A stretch of 64,000 bases of DNA from an uncultured Aliiroseovarius sp. (GTDB taxonomy: Bacteria; Pseudomonadota; Alphaproteobacteria; Rhodobacterales; Rhodobacteraceae). Positions within the stretch are counted from its first letter, which is position 1. Each line of letters opens with the position of its first letter. This document shows positions 27,028-35,658 of the stretch, piece by piece. Position numbers and translations under genes: made by a program. Below the pieces are notes generated by a model. That model was not told the origin of the DNA and did not search any database. It saw only the letters and a list, made by a program, of their open reading frames with translations. The DNA is taken from contig NZ_CANMFT010000006.1 of the NCBI RefSeq assembly GCF_947497285.1, forward strand, positions 1 through 64,000. The letters run 5' to 3'.

Positions 27028-27049
27028 CGGCGTGCCTTCGGGCGCGCCG
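27028..27049 (+). terminator. Hairpin after the pyrimidine ABC operon
   Basis: A 9-base-pair stem, CGGCGTGCC (27028-27036) and GGCGCGCCG (27041-27049) with one G-U pair, closes on the stable tetraloop TTCG. No long T-run follows, so it may stabilise the 3' end or terminate weakly. Confidence 0.5.
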
Positions 27050-27120
27050 TGACATGTTGCAATTGTGCCCGCGCGATTGAAGCACTACAGTTGGCCAGAC
27101 CGATACAATAGCTTCCACCC

Positions 27121-27143
27121 GGCCGTTCACGTTCGTGACGGCC
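27121..27143 (+). other. Leader hairpin upstream of the DUF1538 operon
   Basis: GGCCGTTCAC (27121-27130) pairs with GTGACGGCC (27135-27143), with one bulged base and a GTTC loop. It ends 25 bases before the TTG start of the first DUF1538 gene. It could be a leader structure or the end of the preceding transcript. Function is unknown. Confidence 0.4.
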
Positions 27144-27168
27144 GACCTGCATTTCCGACGGGCTCGAA

Positions 27169-27912
27169 TTGTTAGAAGAGATCAAATCACTTGCAATTCT
27201 GACGCTTGGAACCGCGCGGGATCTGGCCCCTATCGTCGGTGTCGTGGCCGTCTTCCAGTTTCTGGTTCTTCGCCAACCTATGGTCGATGTGGGTGACAAG
27301 CTTGTCGGGCTGTTGTTCGTCATGGCCGGTCTGGCAATCTTCGTGCGCGGGTTGGAACTGGCCTTGTTTCCGTTGGGCGAAACACTGGCAGATTCCTTTG
27401 CCAACAAGGGCAGCCTTGTTTGGCTGTTGCTGTTCGCTTTCGCCCTGGGGTTCGGCACCACAGTCGCCGAACCCGCCCTGATTGCCGTTAGCCGCGAAGC
27501 CGCGCGGGTGATGGCGGACATTGGGGCGGTTGATGCAGATGCAGCAGCGCAAGCCAGCTATGCCAACGCGCTGCGCTATACCGTTGCCGCCGCCGTTGGG
27601 TCGTCGCTCGTCATTGGCGTCATTCGTATCCTGCTGGGCTGGCCGATCCATTTCCTGATCATCGGTGGCTATCTGCTGGTGGTCGTGCTGACCGCCTTCG
27701 CGCCCGCCGAGATCATCGGCATCGCCTATGACAGCGGCGGGGTCACCACCTCGACCGTAACCGTTCCGCTGACGACGGCGCTTGGGGTCGGACTGGCAAG
27801 CGTCATTCGCGGACGCAACCCGATGATTGACGGCTTCGGGCTTGTCGCTTTTGCCAGCCTCTTGCCCATCGTCTTCGTTCTGGGGTTCGGGATCGTGGGG
27901 GGCATGAAATGA
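27169..27912 (+). CDS. DUF1538 membrane protein, UmpA-like antiporter subunit
   Basis: This 247-residue protein has about seven hydrophobic helices. DUF1538 proteins work in pairs; UmpAB of Halomonas has been described as a Na+(Li+, K+)/H+ antiporter. Key conserved stretches are [15 protein letters not shown] and [16 protein letters not shown], both repeated nearly identically in the next gene. The start is the TTG at 27169 (MLEEIKSL), because no nearer ATG or GTG exists in the frame before the first helix. The gene overlaps the second DUF1538 gene by 4 bases. It starts a four-gene operon with a PII-like and a CBS-domain protein, which suggests ligand-controlled ion exchange. Confidence 0.85.
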   Translation: MLEEIKSLAILTLGTARDLAPIVGVVAVFQFLVLRQPMVDVGDKLVGLLFVMAGLAIFVRGLELALFPLGETLADSFANKGSLVWLLLFAFALGFGTTVAEPALIAVSREAARVMADIGAVDADAAAQASYANALRYTVAAAVGSSLVIGVIRILLGWPIHFLIIGGYLLVVVLTAFAPAEIIGIAYDSGGVTTSTVTVPLTTALGVGLASVIRGRNPMIDGFGLVAFASLLPIVFVLGFGIVGGMK

Positions 27913-28691
27913 TCGCGGACCTCTTGGGAACGATTGTCGTCACCATCAAGGATGTGCTGCCAATTGCGCTGGTGCTGGTCATCTTTCAGGCCGGCGTGCT
28001 GCGCAAACCGATCCCCCACCTGAAAAGCGTGTTGATCGGCGGCGTCTATGTCGTGCTGGGACTTGGCTTGTTTTTGTTCGGGCTGGAACGCGCGCTGTTT
28101 CCGCTGGGCGAGGCGATGGCACGCCAATTGACCGACCCGGCGTTTCTGGGCGACCCGACGGACTGGACGGCACATGGCTGGACTTATCTCTTTGCCTTCG
28201 CAATCGGGTTCTCGACCACCATCGCCGAGCCTTCTTTGATTGCCGTCGCCATGAAGGCCCGCGAGGTTTCGGGGGGCACCGTCAAGGAATGGGGCCTGCG
28301 TCTTGCCGTGGCTCTGGGCGTGGCCCTGAGCCTTGTGTTCGGCACCTACAGGATCGTCACGGGCACACCGCTCTATCTTTACATGATGGTCGGGTATGCG
28401 ATTGTCATCGTGCAAACCATCTATGCGCCGAAAATCATCGTGCCGCTCGCCTATGACAGTGGCGGGGTGACAACATCCACCGTCACCGTGCCTTTGGTCG
28501 CCGCCCTTGGGCTTGGGCTTGCTTCGACCGTGCCGGGACGCAGCGCTGCCCTTGACGGGTTTGGGTTGATCGCGCTTGCCAGCCTGTTTCCGATGATCAC
28601 GGTCATGGGCTATGCACAGATCGTGCAATGGAATGAACGACGCCGGGGCGGTGCTGATCTGCCGCGTCACGAAACGGAGAACACGGAATGA
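27909..28691 (+). CDS. DUF1538 membrane protein, UmpB-like antiporter subunit
   Basis: This 260-residue DUF1538 protein has about seven helices and is the paired subunit of the preceding gene. The two motifs shared with its partner are [18 protein letters not shown] and [16 protein letters not shown]. The Glu-Pro and Asp-Ser-Gly-Gly residues lie in or near membrane segments, where they could bind cations. The start overlaps the previous stop by 4 bases, and its own end overlaps the PII-like gene by 4 bases. Strict overlap across the operon suggests fixed stoichiometry. Transport of Na+, K+ or H+ is known for the family in one case only; here it is inferred. Confidence 0.87.
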   Translation: MIADLLGTIVVTIKDVLPIALVLVIFQAGVLRKPIPHLKSVLIGGVYVVLGLGLFLFGLERALFPLGEAMARQLTDPAFLGDPTDWTAHGWTYLFAFAIGFSTTIAEPSLIAVAMKAREVSGGTVKEWGLRLAVALGVALSLVFGTYRIVTGTPLYLYMMVGYAIVIVQTIYAPKIIVPLAYDSGGVTTSTVTVPLVAALGLGLASTVPGRSAALDGFGLIALASLFPMITVMGYAQIVQWNERRRGGADLPRHETENTE

Positions 28692-29041
28692 AGTTCAAAT
28701 TGATAATTGCGCTTGTGCAGGATGCATTGACCGATGCAGTGCTGGATGCCGCACGTGCGGCCGGGGCAACCGGGTCCACCGTCATCACCAATGTCAGGGG
28801 GGAAGGGCTTGAACAGAAAAAGACGTTCCTTGGCCTGACCGTCGCAGGCCAGCGCGACATGGCGCTGTTTTTGGTGGAAGAGCACCGCGCGACCACCATT
28901 CTGGAAACCATCAGCGATGCGGGTCGTTTTCTGGATGAGCCCGGGCGCGGCGTCGTGTTTCAACTGGATATCGAAGACGCCATCGGCCTTGAAACGCAAG
29001 TCCAGGCCCTGAAGACCTCGTTGGAGAAGGATGAACTATGA
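28688..29041 (+). CDS. PII-like signalling protein linked to the DUF1538 antiporter
   Basis: This 117-residue protein has the PII fold: KLIIALVQDALTDAVLDAAR as the first beta-alpha unit, then a T-loop-like stretch (NVRGEGLEQKKTFLG) and later helices and strands. The canonical uridylylated tyrosine of GlnB/GlnK is not apparent in the T-loop, so it is probably not part of nitrogen signalling through GlnD. PII-like proteins often bind nucleotides and gate a membrane partner (SbtB with SbtA is one example). Its gene overlaps the upstream DUF1538 gene and the downstream CBS gene by 4 bases each. Regulation of the antiporter by a nucleotide is therefore inferred. Confidence 0.82.
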   Translation: MKFKLIIALVQDALTDAVLDAARAAGATGSTVITNVRGEGLEQKKTFLGLTVAGQRDMALFLVEEHRATTILETISDAGRFLDEPGRGVVFQLDIEDAIGLETQVQALKTSLEKDEL

Positions 29042-29430
29042 GCACGCCGGAAGAGACACGGGTCAAAGATGCCATCAGCCAAAAGCCGCACGTCATCAAT
29101 GGTCTGGCGACGGTCGCGGATGCTTTGGAGATCATGCGCGACACCTCGCATGACGCCTTGGTCATCGAAAAGCGCTCGGTTGACGACGAATATGGCTTGA
29201 TCACCACCAACATGATTGCCCGTCAGGTCACTGCATCAAACAGAAACCCGTCGCGTGTCAGCGTCTATGAGGTTATGGAAAAGCCAGCGGTGCATATCTC
29301 TTGCGACATGCAGGCGCGCTATGCGATCCGCCTTCTGACGCGCCTTGGTCTGGAATTTGCCCTGGTGATCGAAGAGGGTCACTTGATCGGCACAGTCAAC
29401 CTGCGCGACCTCACTTTGGCCGAGATGTAA
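29038..29430 (+). CDS. CBS-domain protein linked to the DUF1538 antiporter
   Basis: This 130-residue protein consists of a CBS-domain pair. The first CBS motif covers ISQKPHVINGLATVADALEI onward, to about residue 60. The second covers YEVMEKPAVHISCDMQARYA, with FALVIEEGHLIGTVNLRDLT at its end. CBS pairs bind adenosine nucleotides or S-adenosylmethionine and control channels and transporters, including ion carriers. There is no membrane or catalytic domain. The gene is the last of the operon, overlaps the PII-like gene by 4 bases, and ends 15 bases before the convergent ugpC. It probably senses adenylates for the antiporter together with the PII-like protein. Confidence 0.82.
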   Translation: MSTPEETRVKDAISQKPHVINGLATVADALEIMRDTSHDALVIEKRSVDDEYGLITTNMIARQVTASNRNPSRVSVYEVMEKPAVHISCDMQARYAIRLLTRLGLEFALVIEEGHLIGTVNLRDLTLAEM

Positions 29431-29445
29431 GCCCCCTCGCCGCGC

Positions 29446-30501
29446 CTACGGGATCAACCTCAGATGCGTCGCGGGGTCGAACAGGTGGGCATGCTCGGGG
29501 TCGACCGACAGTTTAAGAACATGTCCGGCGTCACGCGCATGATGAACGCCCGGCAGGCTTGCCGTGAACAAGATCCCGTCGCCATCCAAGCGACCATGCA
29601 GCAGCGTATTGGCGCCCAGGGGCTCTGCCAGATGCACTGTCAGAGAAAGCGGCCCGTTCTCATCTGGCACGACATGTTCGGGTCGAATGCCCAGCTTGAC
29701 CGGGCCATCGGGCGCGGACGTGTTGCTGACGAGGGCTTGCCCCAATCGCACTTTTCCGCCTTGCACCTTGGCATCCAAAATGTTCATCGCAGGGCTGCCG
29801 ATGAACTGCGCAGCAAAGAGTGTTCGGGGCGTTTCATAGACCTCAAGGGGCGTGCCGATCTGTTCTGCCACACCAGCATTCATGACGATCATGCGGTCGG
29901 CCATCGTCATCGCCTCGACCTGATCATGGGTCACGTATAGCGCGGTGATGCCCAGCTTGGATTGCAACTCCTTGATCTCCAACCGCATCTGAACGCGCAG
30001 CTTGGCGTCGAGGTTCGACAGCGGTTCGTCAAACAGGAACACCGCCGGTTCGCGCACAATGGCGCGGCCCATGGCGACGCGCTGGCGCTGACCACCGGAC
30101 AGTTGCTTGGGGCGGCGATCCAGCAACGCCTCAAGCTGCAACAATTCTGCCGCCTCGCGCACCTTGCGGGCAATCTCATCCTTGGGCAGCCCTGCGATCT
30201 TCAGCCCGTAGCCCATATTCTGCGCCACAGACATATGCGGATAGAGCGCGTAGTTCTGAAACACCATGGCGATGTCGCGGTCCATCGGCTCTTTCTCGTT
30301 GGCACGTTCACCGCCGATCAGCACCTCGCCCGAGGTCACGGTTTCCAGCCCTGCCACCATACGCAACAGTGTGGACTTGCCACAGCCTGATGGGCCGACG
30401 ATCACGATGAACTCGCCATCTTCTATTTCCGCGCTGATGCCGTGGATCACGTCCACGGGGCCAAAGCTTTTCTTGATATCTTTCAGCGTGACAGTCGCCA
30501 T
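29446..30501 (-). CDS. ugpC: sn-Glycerol-3-phosphate ABC importer ATP-binding protein UgpC
   Basis: This 351-residue ATPase of the MalK/UgpC class has Walker [21 protein letters not shown], the signature [19 protein letters not shown], Walker [13 protein letters not shown] and the H-loop [19 protein letters not shown]-terminal TOBE-type regulatory region ([20 protein letters not shown]) follows. The gene lies 3 bases after ugpE at the end of the leftward ugpBAEC operon. It powers uptake of glycerol-3-phosphate or glycerophosphodiesters. The related maltose-type systems share this ATPase, so the assignment depends on UgpB and the permeases. No Pho box was confirmed. Confidence 0.92.
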   Translation of the reverse strand: MATVTLKDIKKSFGPVDVIHGISAEIEDGEFIVIVGPSGCGKSTLLRMVAGLETVTSGEVLIGGERANEKEPMDRDIAMVFQNYALYPHMSVAQNMGYGLKIAGLPKDEIARKVREAAELLQLEALLDRRPKQLSGGQRQRVAMGRAIVREPAVFLFDEPLSNLDAKLRVQMRLEIKELQSKLGITALYVTHDQVEAMTMADRMIVMNAGVAEQIGTPLEVYETPRTLFAAQFIGSPAMNILDAKVQGGKVRLGQALVSNTSAPDGPVKLGIRPEHVVPDENGPLSLTVHLAEPLGANTLLHGRLDGDGILFTASLPGVHHARDAGHVLKLSVDPEHAHLFDPATHLRLIP

Positions 30502-30504
30502 GAA

Positions 30505-31362
30505 TTATTTCTCGCTATCTACTAGGCCACGGATGAACAGTTTCTGCATCGACACCACGACGATCACCGGTGGGATCATCGCAAGGATCGACGTCGCCAT
30601 GATCACCGGCCAATCCGCCACATCATCGCCCGACGGGAACATCTGCTTGATGCCCATGACGATGGTATTCATTTCAGGGTCCGTGGTGATCAGAAGCGGC
30701 CAGAGGTATTGGTTCCAGCCATAGATGAACAGGATCACGAACAGGGCGGCCACGTTCGTCCGGCTCATCGGCACGACGATGTCCCAAAAGAACCGCATCG
30801 GGCGGGCGCCGTCGACGCGCGCGGCCTCGGCCAGTTCATCGGGGATGGTCAGGAAAAACTGGCGAAACAGGAAGGTCGCGGTGGCCGAGGCGATCAGCGG
30901 GAAGATCAGCCCGGAATAGCTGTTGAGCATCCCGAAGCCCGCGACGACCTCGTATGTCGGCACGATCCGCACCTCAACCGGCAGCATCAGAGTCAGGAAG
31001 ATCATCCAGAAAAAGAACGTCCGCCCCGGAAAGCGGAAATAGACGATGGCGAAGGCGGACAGAAGCGAGATGATGATCTTGCCCACGGCAATCCCAATCG
31101 CCATCACCAGCGAGTTGAACAACATCGTCGCCACCGGCACGTTGACGCCGGAAAACAGCGCCGCCTTGTAGTTTTCAAAGAACTGATCACCGGGCCAAAG
31201 CGGCATCGGCGGACGCACGATTTCCGGCTGCGTGACGGTCGAGGCCACAAACGCCAGCCAGATCGGGAAAAAGATGACCAACACGCCCAGGATCATCAAA
31301 ACATGGGTCAGCCAAAGCCCTGCCCCGCGTTTTTCGACCATGCCATGTATTTCGCGGGCCAT
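30505..31362 (-). CDS. ugpE: sn-Glycerol-3-phosphate ABC importer permease UgpE
   Basis: This 285-residue permease of the MalG type has about six membrane helices, starting [20 protein letters not shown]. The EAA coupling loop is [20 protein letters not shown]. Its translation start overlaps the ugpA stop by one base (TGATG). It pairs with UgpA. The UgpE-like C-terminus [18 protein letters not shown] is typical of the family. The gene order ugpB-ugpA-ugpE-ugpC is the standard one, which supports the name. Confidence 0.92.
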   Translation of the reverse strand: MAREIHGMVEKRGAGLWLTHVLMILGVLVIFFPIWLAFVASTVTQPEIVRPPMPLWPGDQFFENYKAALFSGVNVPVATMLFNSLVMAIGIAVGKIIISLLSAFAIVYFRFPGRTFFFWMIFLTLMLPVEVRIVPTYEVVAGFGMLNSYSGLIFPLIASATATFLFRQFFLTIPDELAEAARVDGARPMRFFWDIVVPMSRTNVAALFVILFIYGWNQYLWPLLITTDPEMNTIVMGIKQMFPSGDDVADWPVIMATSILAMIPPVIVVVSMQKLFIRGLVDSEK

Positions 31363-32243
31363 CAGTAATGCACCCTTTTCTCAACAAACTTGAACTGGAG
31401 GACGGTCAACAGGCCGACCACGATCAGAAGGATCACCGACTGCGCCGAGGATGAGCCTAGATCCTGCCCGACAAACCCGTCCGCAAACACCTTATAGACA
31501 AGGATCGTGGTGGATTGTTGCGGCCCGCCCGAGGTGATGGTGTGGATCACGCCGAAGGTTTCAAAGAAGGAATAGACCACGTTGACCACCAGCAGAAAAA
31601 ACGTGGTGGGCGACAGAAGTGGCAAGACGATGGTGAAGAAGCGCCGCCAGAAGCGCGCGCCGTCGATCGCGGCAGCCTCGATCACCGACCGGGGCACCGC
31701 TTGCAGGGCGGCAAAGAAAAACAGGAAGTTATAGCTGATCCGCCCCCAGGCCGAGGCGACAACGACCAGCCCCATCGCCTCGTTGCCATTCAGCACATGG
31801 TTCCAGTCATACCCCAAATTCCCCAGATACCACGACACCACGCCGACGCGGGTGTTGAACATGAACAGCCACAGTACACCGGCCACAGCAGGCGCGACGG
31901 CATAGGGCCAGATCAGCAGCGTGCGGTAGACGCCCGCCCCCTTGATCAGACGATCCGCCATCACCGCCAGAAACAGCGCCGGGATCATCGAGACAAGCGT
32001 GACGAGGATCGAGAATACTCCCGTCGTCACGAAGGACGCGCGATAGAACTTGTCCGACAGCAGATATTCGAAATTGCCCAAGCCCACATATTGCATCGAC
32101 AGCCCGAACGGGTCGGGAATGAACAGCGACTGCCAGATCGCCTGCCCCGCCGGATAAAAGAAAAACACCGCCGAGATTATGACCTGTGGCGCAATCAGGC
32201 ACAGCGGCAATAGCCAGCCCCGGAAGGTGACACGTTTTTCCAT
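31362..32243 (-). CDS. ugpA: sn-Glycerol-3-phosphate ABC importer permease UgpA
   Basis: This 293-residue MalF-type permease starts [20 protein letters not shown] and has about six membrane helices. The EAA-type loop is [20 protein letters not shown]. Its length matches UgpA rather than the longer MalF proteins, which carry an extra periplasmic domain. It lies 57 bases after ugpB, and that gap holds a hairpin. It forms the transmembrane channel with UgpE. The gene is coupled to ugpE by a one-base overlap. Confidence 0.92.
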   Translation of the reverse strand: MEKRVTFRGWLLPLCLIAPQVIISAVFFFYPAGQAIWQSLFIPDPFGLSMQYVGLGNFEYLLSDKFYRASFVTTGVFSILVTLVSMIPALFLAVMADRLIKGAGVYRTLLIWPYAVAPAVAGVLWLFMFNTRVGVVSWYLGNLGYDWNHVLNGNEAMGLVVVASAWGRISYNFLFFFAALQAVPRSVIEAAAIDGARFWRRFFTIVLPLLSPTTFFLLVVNVVYSFFETFGVIHTITSGGPQQSTTILVYKVFADGFVGQDLGSSSAQSVILLIVVGLLTVLQFKFVEKRVHY

Positions 32244-32264
32244 GTGAGCCCTCGAAATAGGTAA

Positions 32265-32285
32265 GACGGGCCGGTGGGGCCCGCC
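32265..32285 (-). terminator. Hairpin between ugpB and ugpA
   Basis: On the minus strand, GGCGGGCC pairs with GGCCCGTC around a 5-base loop, with one G-U pair, and is followed by TTACC. Such hairpins behind binding-protein genes often lower expression of the permease genes or protect the binding-protein message. A full stop of transcription is unlikely here. Confidence 0.5.
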
Positions 32286-32300
32286 TTCTTGATGCGTGAC

Positions 32301-33614
32301 TTACTTGTTGGCTTGCTCGAACCGGCGCAGAAGCGCATCGCCGCGTTCCTTGGCGCTGTCCATGGCCTCTTGCGCGGTCTTGTCACCCGCCCAGATGCCT
32401 TCCAGCTCTTCATCGATGATACCGCGGATCTGGTCGAACGATCCCAGACGAAGGCCCTTGGAATTGGCGGTCGGCTCTTTGGCGGTCATCTGGATCACAG
32501 CCACATCAGTGCCTGGGTTTTCGTCGTAGAACCCAGCTTCCTTGGTGGCGTCACCCGCGGCGACCGTGATCGGCAGATAGCCGGTGTCCTGATGCCATTG
32601 CGCCTGAACCGGGGTCGAAGACAGGAAGGACAGGAATTCACCCACGCCCTTGTATTCCTCGGCCTCGTGACCCTGCATCACCCAAAGGGACGCGCCCCCG
32701 ATGATGGTGTTTTGCGGCGCGTTACCCACACCTTCCCAATAAGGTAGCGGGCGCACGTCGAAGGCAAATTCTGCCTCGGCTTTGATGCCTGCGTAACCTG
32801 CCGAGCTTTCGGTGAACAGCGCGCATTCACCCGCACGGAAGTTCGCACCGCCTTCGTTGCGTCGGCCAGTATAGATGAACTCGCCATCCTTGGCCCATTC
32901 GCCCATCTTCGTCAGATGCGCCACCTGCGCTTCGCCGTTCAGCGCAAGTTCGGTGTCCAGACCGGCAAAGCCGTTGTCTTTCGTGGCAAACGGCACGTCG
33001 TGATAGGCCGAGAAGTTCTCTAGATGGATCCAGCTTTGCCAAGCCGTGACCAGCGGGCAGTCCTCGCCGCCAGCCTTCAACTGCTCAAGCACCGCGTCCA
33101 CGTTCTGCCATGTGGACAGGTCAGTGTCCGGGTCCACCCCGGCGGCCTCCATCGCGTCACGGTTCACCCACAGAACGGGCGTGGAGGAGTTGAAGGGCAA
33201 GGACAGCATCTGGCCGTCTGTGGTGGTGTAATAGCCTTTGACAGCGCCGATGTAGGCGTCAGAATCGAACGCGGCACCGCTTTCGGCCATCACCTCATAG
33301 ACGGGCTTGATCGCACCGCCCGCCGCCATCATCGTGGCGGTGCCAACTTCGAACACCATCAGAACATGGGGTTGTTCGCCCGCACGAAACGCCGCGATCC
33401 CGGCGTTCAGGGTTTCCGAATAGTTGCCCTTGTGGCTGGCAACGACGGTGTAGTCGCTTTGACTGCCGTTGAACTGGTCCACCTGTGCGGCCACAAGCTC
33501 TCCCAGACGACCTGTAAAGGCGTGCCAGAATTGGATTTCAGTTTGCGCCATGGCCCCGATCGGGGACATCGCAGTGGTTGCAGCGGCAATTGCGCCGATC
33601 ACGAATTTCTTCAC
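32301..33614 (-). CDS. ugpB: sn-Glycerol-3-phosphate periplasmic binding protein UgpB
   Basis: This 437-residue binding protein has an N-terminal signal peptide (FVIGAIAAATTAMSPIGAMA, cleavage near residue 23). The mature start TEIQFWHAFTGRLGELVAAQ is characteristic of UgpB. The protein continues through VASHKGNYSETLNAGIAAFR to a C-terminal alpha-helical end, in line with the usual length of about 430. The start codon is GTG at 33614, placed after AGGGAGGATGAA; the nearby ATG is out of frame. It is the first gene of the operon. The divergent LysR gene and three palindromes in the shared promoter region suggest LysR control, perhaps beside phosphate control. Confidence 0.93.
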   Translation of the reverse strand: MKKFVIGAIAAATTAMSPIGAMAQTEIQFWHAFTGRLGELVAAQVDQFNGSQSDYTVVASHKGNYSETLNAGIAAFRAGEQPHVLMVFEVGTATMMAAGGAIKPVYEVMAESGAAFDSDAYIGAVKGYYTTTDGQMLSLPFNSSTPVLWVNRDAMEAAGVDPDTDLSTWQNVDAVLEQLKAGGEDCPLVTAWQSWIHLENFSAYHDVPFATKDNGFAGLDTELALNGEAQVAHLTKMGEWAKDGEFIYTGRRNEGGANFRAGECALFTESSAGYAGIKAEAEFAFDVRPLPYWEGVGNAPQNTIIGGASLWVMQGHEAEEYKGVGEFLSFLSSTPVQAQWHQDTGYLPITVAAGDATKEAGFYDENPGTDVAVIQMTAKEPTANSKGLRLGSFDQIRGIIDEELEGIWAGDKTAQEAMDSAKERGDALLRRFEQANK

Positions 33615-33715
33615 TTCATCCTCCCTTGCACCAGCAGCGGTGCAGTTGTCAGTCTGCGCACGCAGGGCAAGTCACCCTGAACCGTGTCTTTTTGAAGCGT
33701 TGCATCCCGGTCAGC

Positions 33716-33761
33716 ATAATGCAAGAGCATTTACTGCAGCAGTTTCATAACACTGCATTAT
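33716..33761. promoter_or_regulatory. Nested palindromes in the ugpB/lysR divergent promoter
   Basis: Three symmetric elements lie within 46 bases. AATGC-AAGA-GCATT (33718-33731) resembles a LysR-type site. ACTGC-A-GCAGT lies at 33733-33743. An outer pair, ATAATGCA (33716-33723) and TGCATTAT (33754-33761), encloses them. This is a plausible LysR binding region; binding is inferred. Confidence 0.6.
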
Positions 33762-33797
33762 AGTATAAACAGACGCGGTGAGCAAAAGGAGCGCCGG

Positions 33798-34700
33798 ATG
33801 AAACAGCCGTTACGACTGCGGCAGCTTGAAGCCCTGATCGCTGTCACCCGTCACGGTTCGATGACGCGTGGCGCACAAGAACTGGGGATCAGCCAGCCCG
33901 CAGTCAGCCGCCTTTTGTCCGATCTGGGTGACGTCCTTGGCTTTTCGCTTTTTGACCGACGCGGTGGGCGATTGGTACCAACCCAAGAGGTGCGCCTGCT
34001 TTTGCCCGACATTCGCCGGGTCTTGGACATGATGGTCCAGATCTCAGAAGCAAGCCACAACATCACCGAAAAGAAGGCGGGGCATATCAGCATTGCCTGT
34101 TTGCCGGGCTTTGCGACCAGCCATCTTCCCGCTGTGGTGGCGGCCTTGTTGCGCGATCGTCCCGGCGTCAGCGTTACCATCGAACCCGACCGGCCCGAAC
34201 GCATTCTGGAATGGATGGTTGGGGAGCAATATGATTTCGGCATAACCGATGGGTTCGAAGGCCACCCGGCGGTTGAAAGCGAACAGATCGACATCAGAAC
34301 CGTTTGCATCTTCCCCACGGGTCACCCCCTTGCTGCCAAGAAGGTTGTCGAGCCTATTGATCTGGCAGAAGAAAGCCTTATTCACACGCGCCGCGACAGC
34401 CAGTTTTTCCGCGACCTCAACGAAGCCTTCCTGAAAGCCAATACACAGATCAACTCGATCGTGGAATCGCGCCAATTCACCGCCGCCTGTGAATTGGTCT
34501 GTGCCGGGGTTGGCGTATCCGTCGTCAGCGAAGTTGACGCTGCAAAATATCTGGGCAAGGGGCTTGAGTTTCGACCCTTTTCACCCCGTGTGCCGCATCG
34601 GCTTTCACTTGTGCGCCCAATCCTGAAACAGCCTTCCATGATCACCCTGGAATTTATCGAGCTGTTCACCAAAAGCCTTGAGCCCTTCCGGCAAGACTAA
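33798..34700 (+). CDS. LysR family transcriptional regulator, divergent from ugp
   Basis: This 300-residue LysR protein has its winged helix-turn-helix at about residues 5-65 (LRQLEALIAVTRHGSMTRGA, then QELGISQPAVSRLLSDLGDV). A periplasmic-binding-like effector domain follows from about residue 95. The ATG at 33798 follows AGGAGCGCCGG. The gene diverges from ugpB, with 183 bases between starts holding several palindromes. LysR genes next to ugp are less common than PhoB control, so the link is a hypothesis. The effector could be glycerol-3-phosphate or a related organic acid. It is the last gene before the AT-rich region that runs to the tRNA-Ser gene. Confidence 0.88.
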   Translation: MKQPLRLRQLEALIAVTRHGSMTRGAQELGISQPAVSRLLSDLGDVLGFSLFDRRGGRLVPTQEVRLLLPDIRRVLDMMVQISEASHNITEKKAGHISIACLPGFATSHLPAVVAALLRDRPGVSVTIEPDRPERILEWMVGEQYDFGITDGFEGHPAVESEQIDIRTVCIFPTGHPLAAKKVVEPIDLAEESLIHTRRDSQFFRDLNEAFLKANTQINSIVESRQFTAACELVCAGVGVSVVSEVDAAKYLGKGLEFRPFSPRVPHRLSLVRPILKQPSMITLEFIELFTKSLEPFRQD

Positions 34701-34855
34701 GCTGCCCGTCTGCCAACTGGGTGGACGATTAGAGAACAGGCCAGGGCCCTTGGCCCCGCTGCCTGATTGATTTGTAGAATAGTGAGCCGGTTTTCAGACG
34801 TAACGCCAATCGCACTTGACGCCCTATGCTTGAGTAAAAGCAACCAGCGGCGCGC

Positions 34856-34867
34856 TGGCGGAGGAGG
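34856..34867 (+). repeat. Left copy of direct repeat matching the tRNA-Ser 3' end
   Basis: TGGCGGAGGAGG is identical to 39052-39063, which is the CCA end and acceptor stem of tRNA-Ser on the minus strand. Both copies have the same orientation. The repeat also lies in a local GC-rich hairpin region, so chance identity is possible. Confidence 0.5.
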
Positions 34868-35187
34868 CGTCCGCCGCATCCTTGAAGTCAAAGCATTGTT
34901 TTAAATTAGCTTTACAGTTTCAGAATCAACAGAGCACCACATTCAATACCATATCAAAGAATCCGAACACTGGGTTTCAAGGAAATTTGACTTATCACGG
35001 CCTACCCTTCGACCACCAGCGTGCTGCGCTTCTGACAATGCCAAACCAACTGCAAAACCTTCAAACTTTGGCCGGATGACGGTCAAGACCTGGTCTCTGC
35101 AAGGGTTTTCGATCTTTGGGTCTACAACCTTCCCATATTTTCGGTATTCCAATAGCTATTCCACGCAGGAATACCTCCTCAAATAAT

Positions 35188-35388
35188 CTATTCCTGATCC
35201 CCCCTTAGGACTTCAACCATCACGGCTCGGAGATATGCTGCGTTGATTGGTGGACCGTCGGCGAATGTCTCTTGGATCTGCTTCATTGTTGGATGATTGA
35301 AAGTGTCATCCTGGATCATTTTCAAGCTGTTTGAAAGTGCGTGGCCTAGATAGCTTTCCCAATCTTTAAGCATCGGCAAATTCACCAC
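35188..35388 (-). CDS. Possible small protein or gene remnant, 66 codons
   Basis: This short frame reads with amphipathic, protein-like composition (LKDWESYLGHALSNSLKMIQ; INAAYLRAVMVEVLRGDQE at the end). I recognise no family. The start would be GTG at 35388 or the ATG at 35373. No convincing ribosome-binding site is seen, and the surrounding DNA is otherwise empty. It could be a true small gene, the tail of a decayed gene, or chance. It is listed only because it is the most protein-like frame in this stretch. Confidence 0.3.
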   Translation of the reverse strand: MVNLPMLKDWESYLGHALSNSLKMIQDDTFNHPTMKQIQETFADGPPINAAYLRAVMVEVLRGDQE

Positions 35389-35658
35389 CGAATGATCGCT
35401 TTGTTTGCTTCTTGATCAGGGATTTCGACCAGACTGTTGACTGAGTGTTGAACGGTAACTCTGGGACCAAACATTTCGCCAGTAGGTGGGAACTCCGGTC
35501 CAAGAATTTCAACGATGCACAGTGGTAGGCGAGCGTGGCTGTCCTAGATCGTACAATCGCTGCGTCTGCATGTCGCAGTTCGCGTTCACAATATGCACAC
35601 ATTCGATTCTTATGATGTTTGCATGAGTGACGCGCGCAACCCAAGGAGAAGAAACGAA

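Larger units (their letters stand above)
34701..35658. other. AT-richer intergenic region with no confident gene
   Basis: This 958-base stretch has a visibly lower GC content than the flanking genes and short frames on both strands without family character. It holds the hairpin CCAGCG-GCG-CGCTGG (34844-34858) and the left copy of the tRNA-Ser direct repeat. It also holds a doubtful 66-codon frame at 35188-35388. It may be decayed DNA or the left part of a small island. Confidence 0.6.

Noticed and set aside
26036-27130. 364-codon open frame on the minus strand
   Set aside because: It is antisense to the NMT1/THI5-like binding protein, which has a signal peptide and a strong ribosome-binding site. 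The reverse product shows no family character.
34943-35152. 69-codon frame on the minus strand in the AT-rich region
   Set aside because: It has no recognisable start signal or family and overlaps equally long frames on the other strand.
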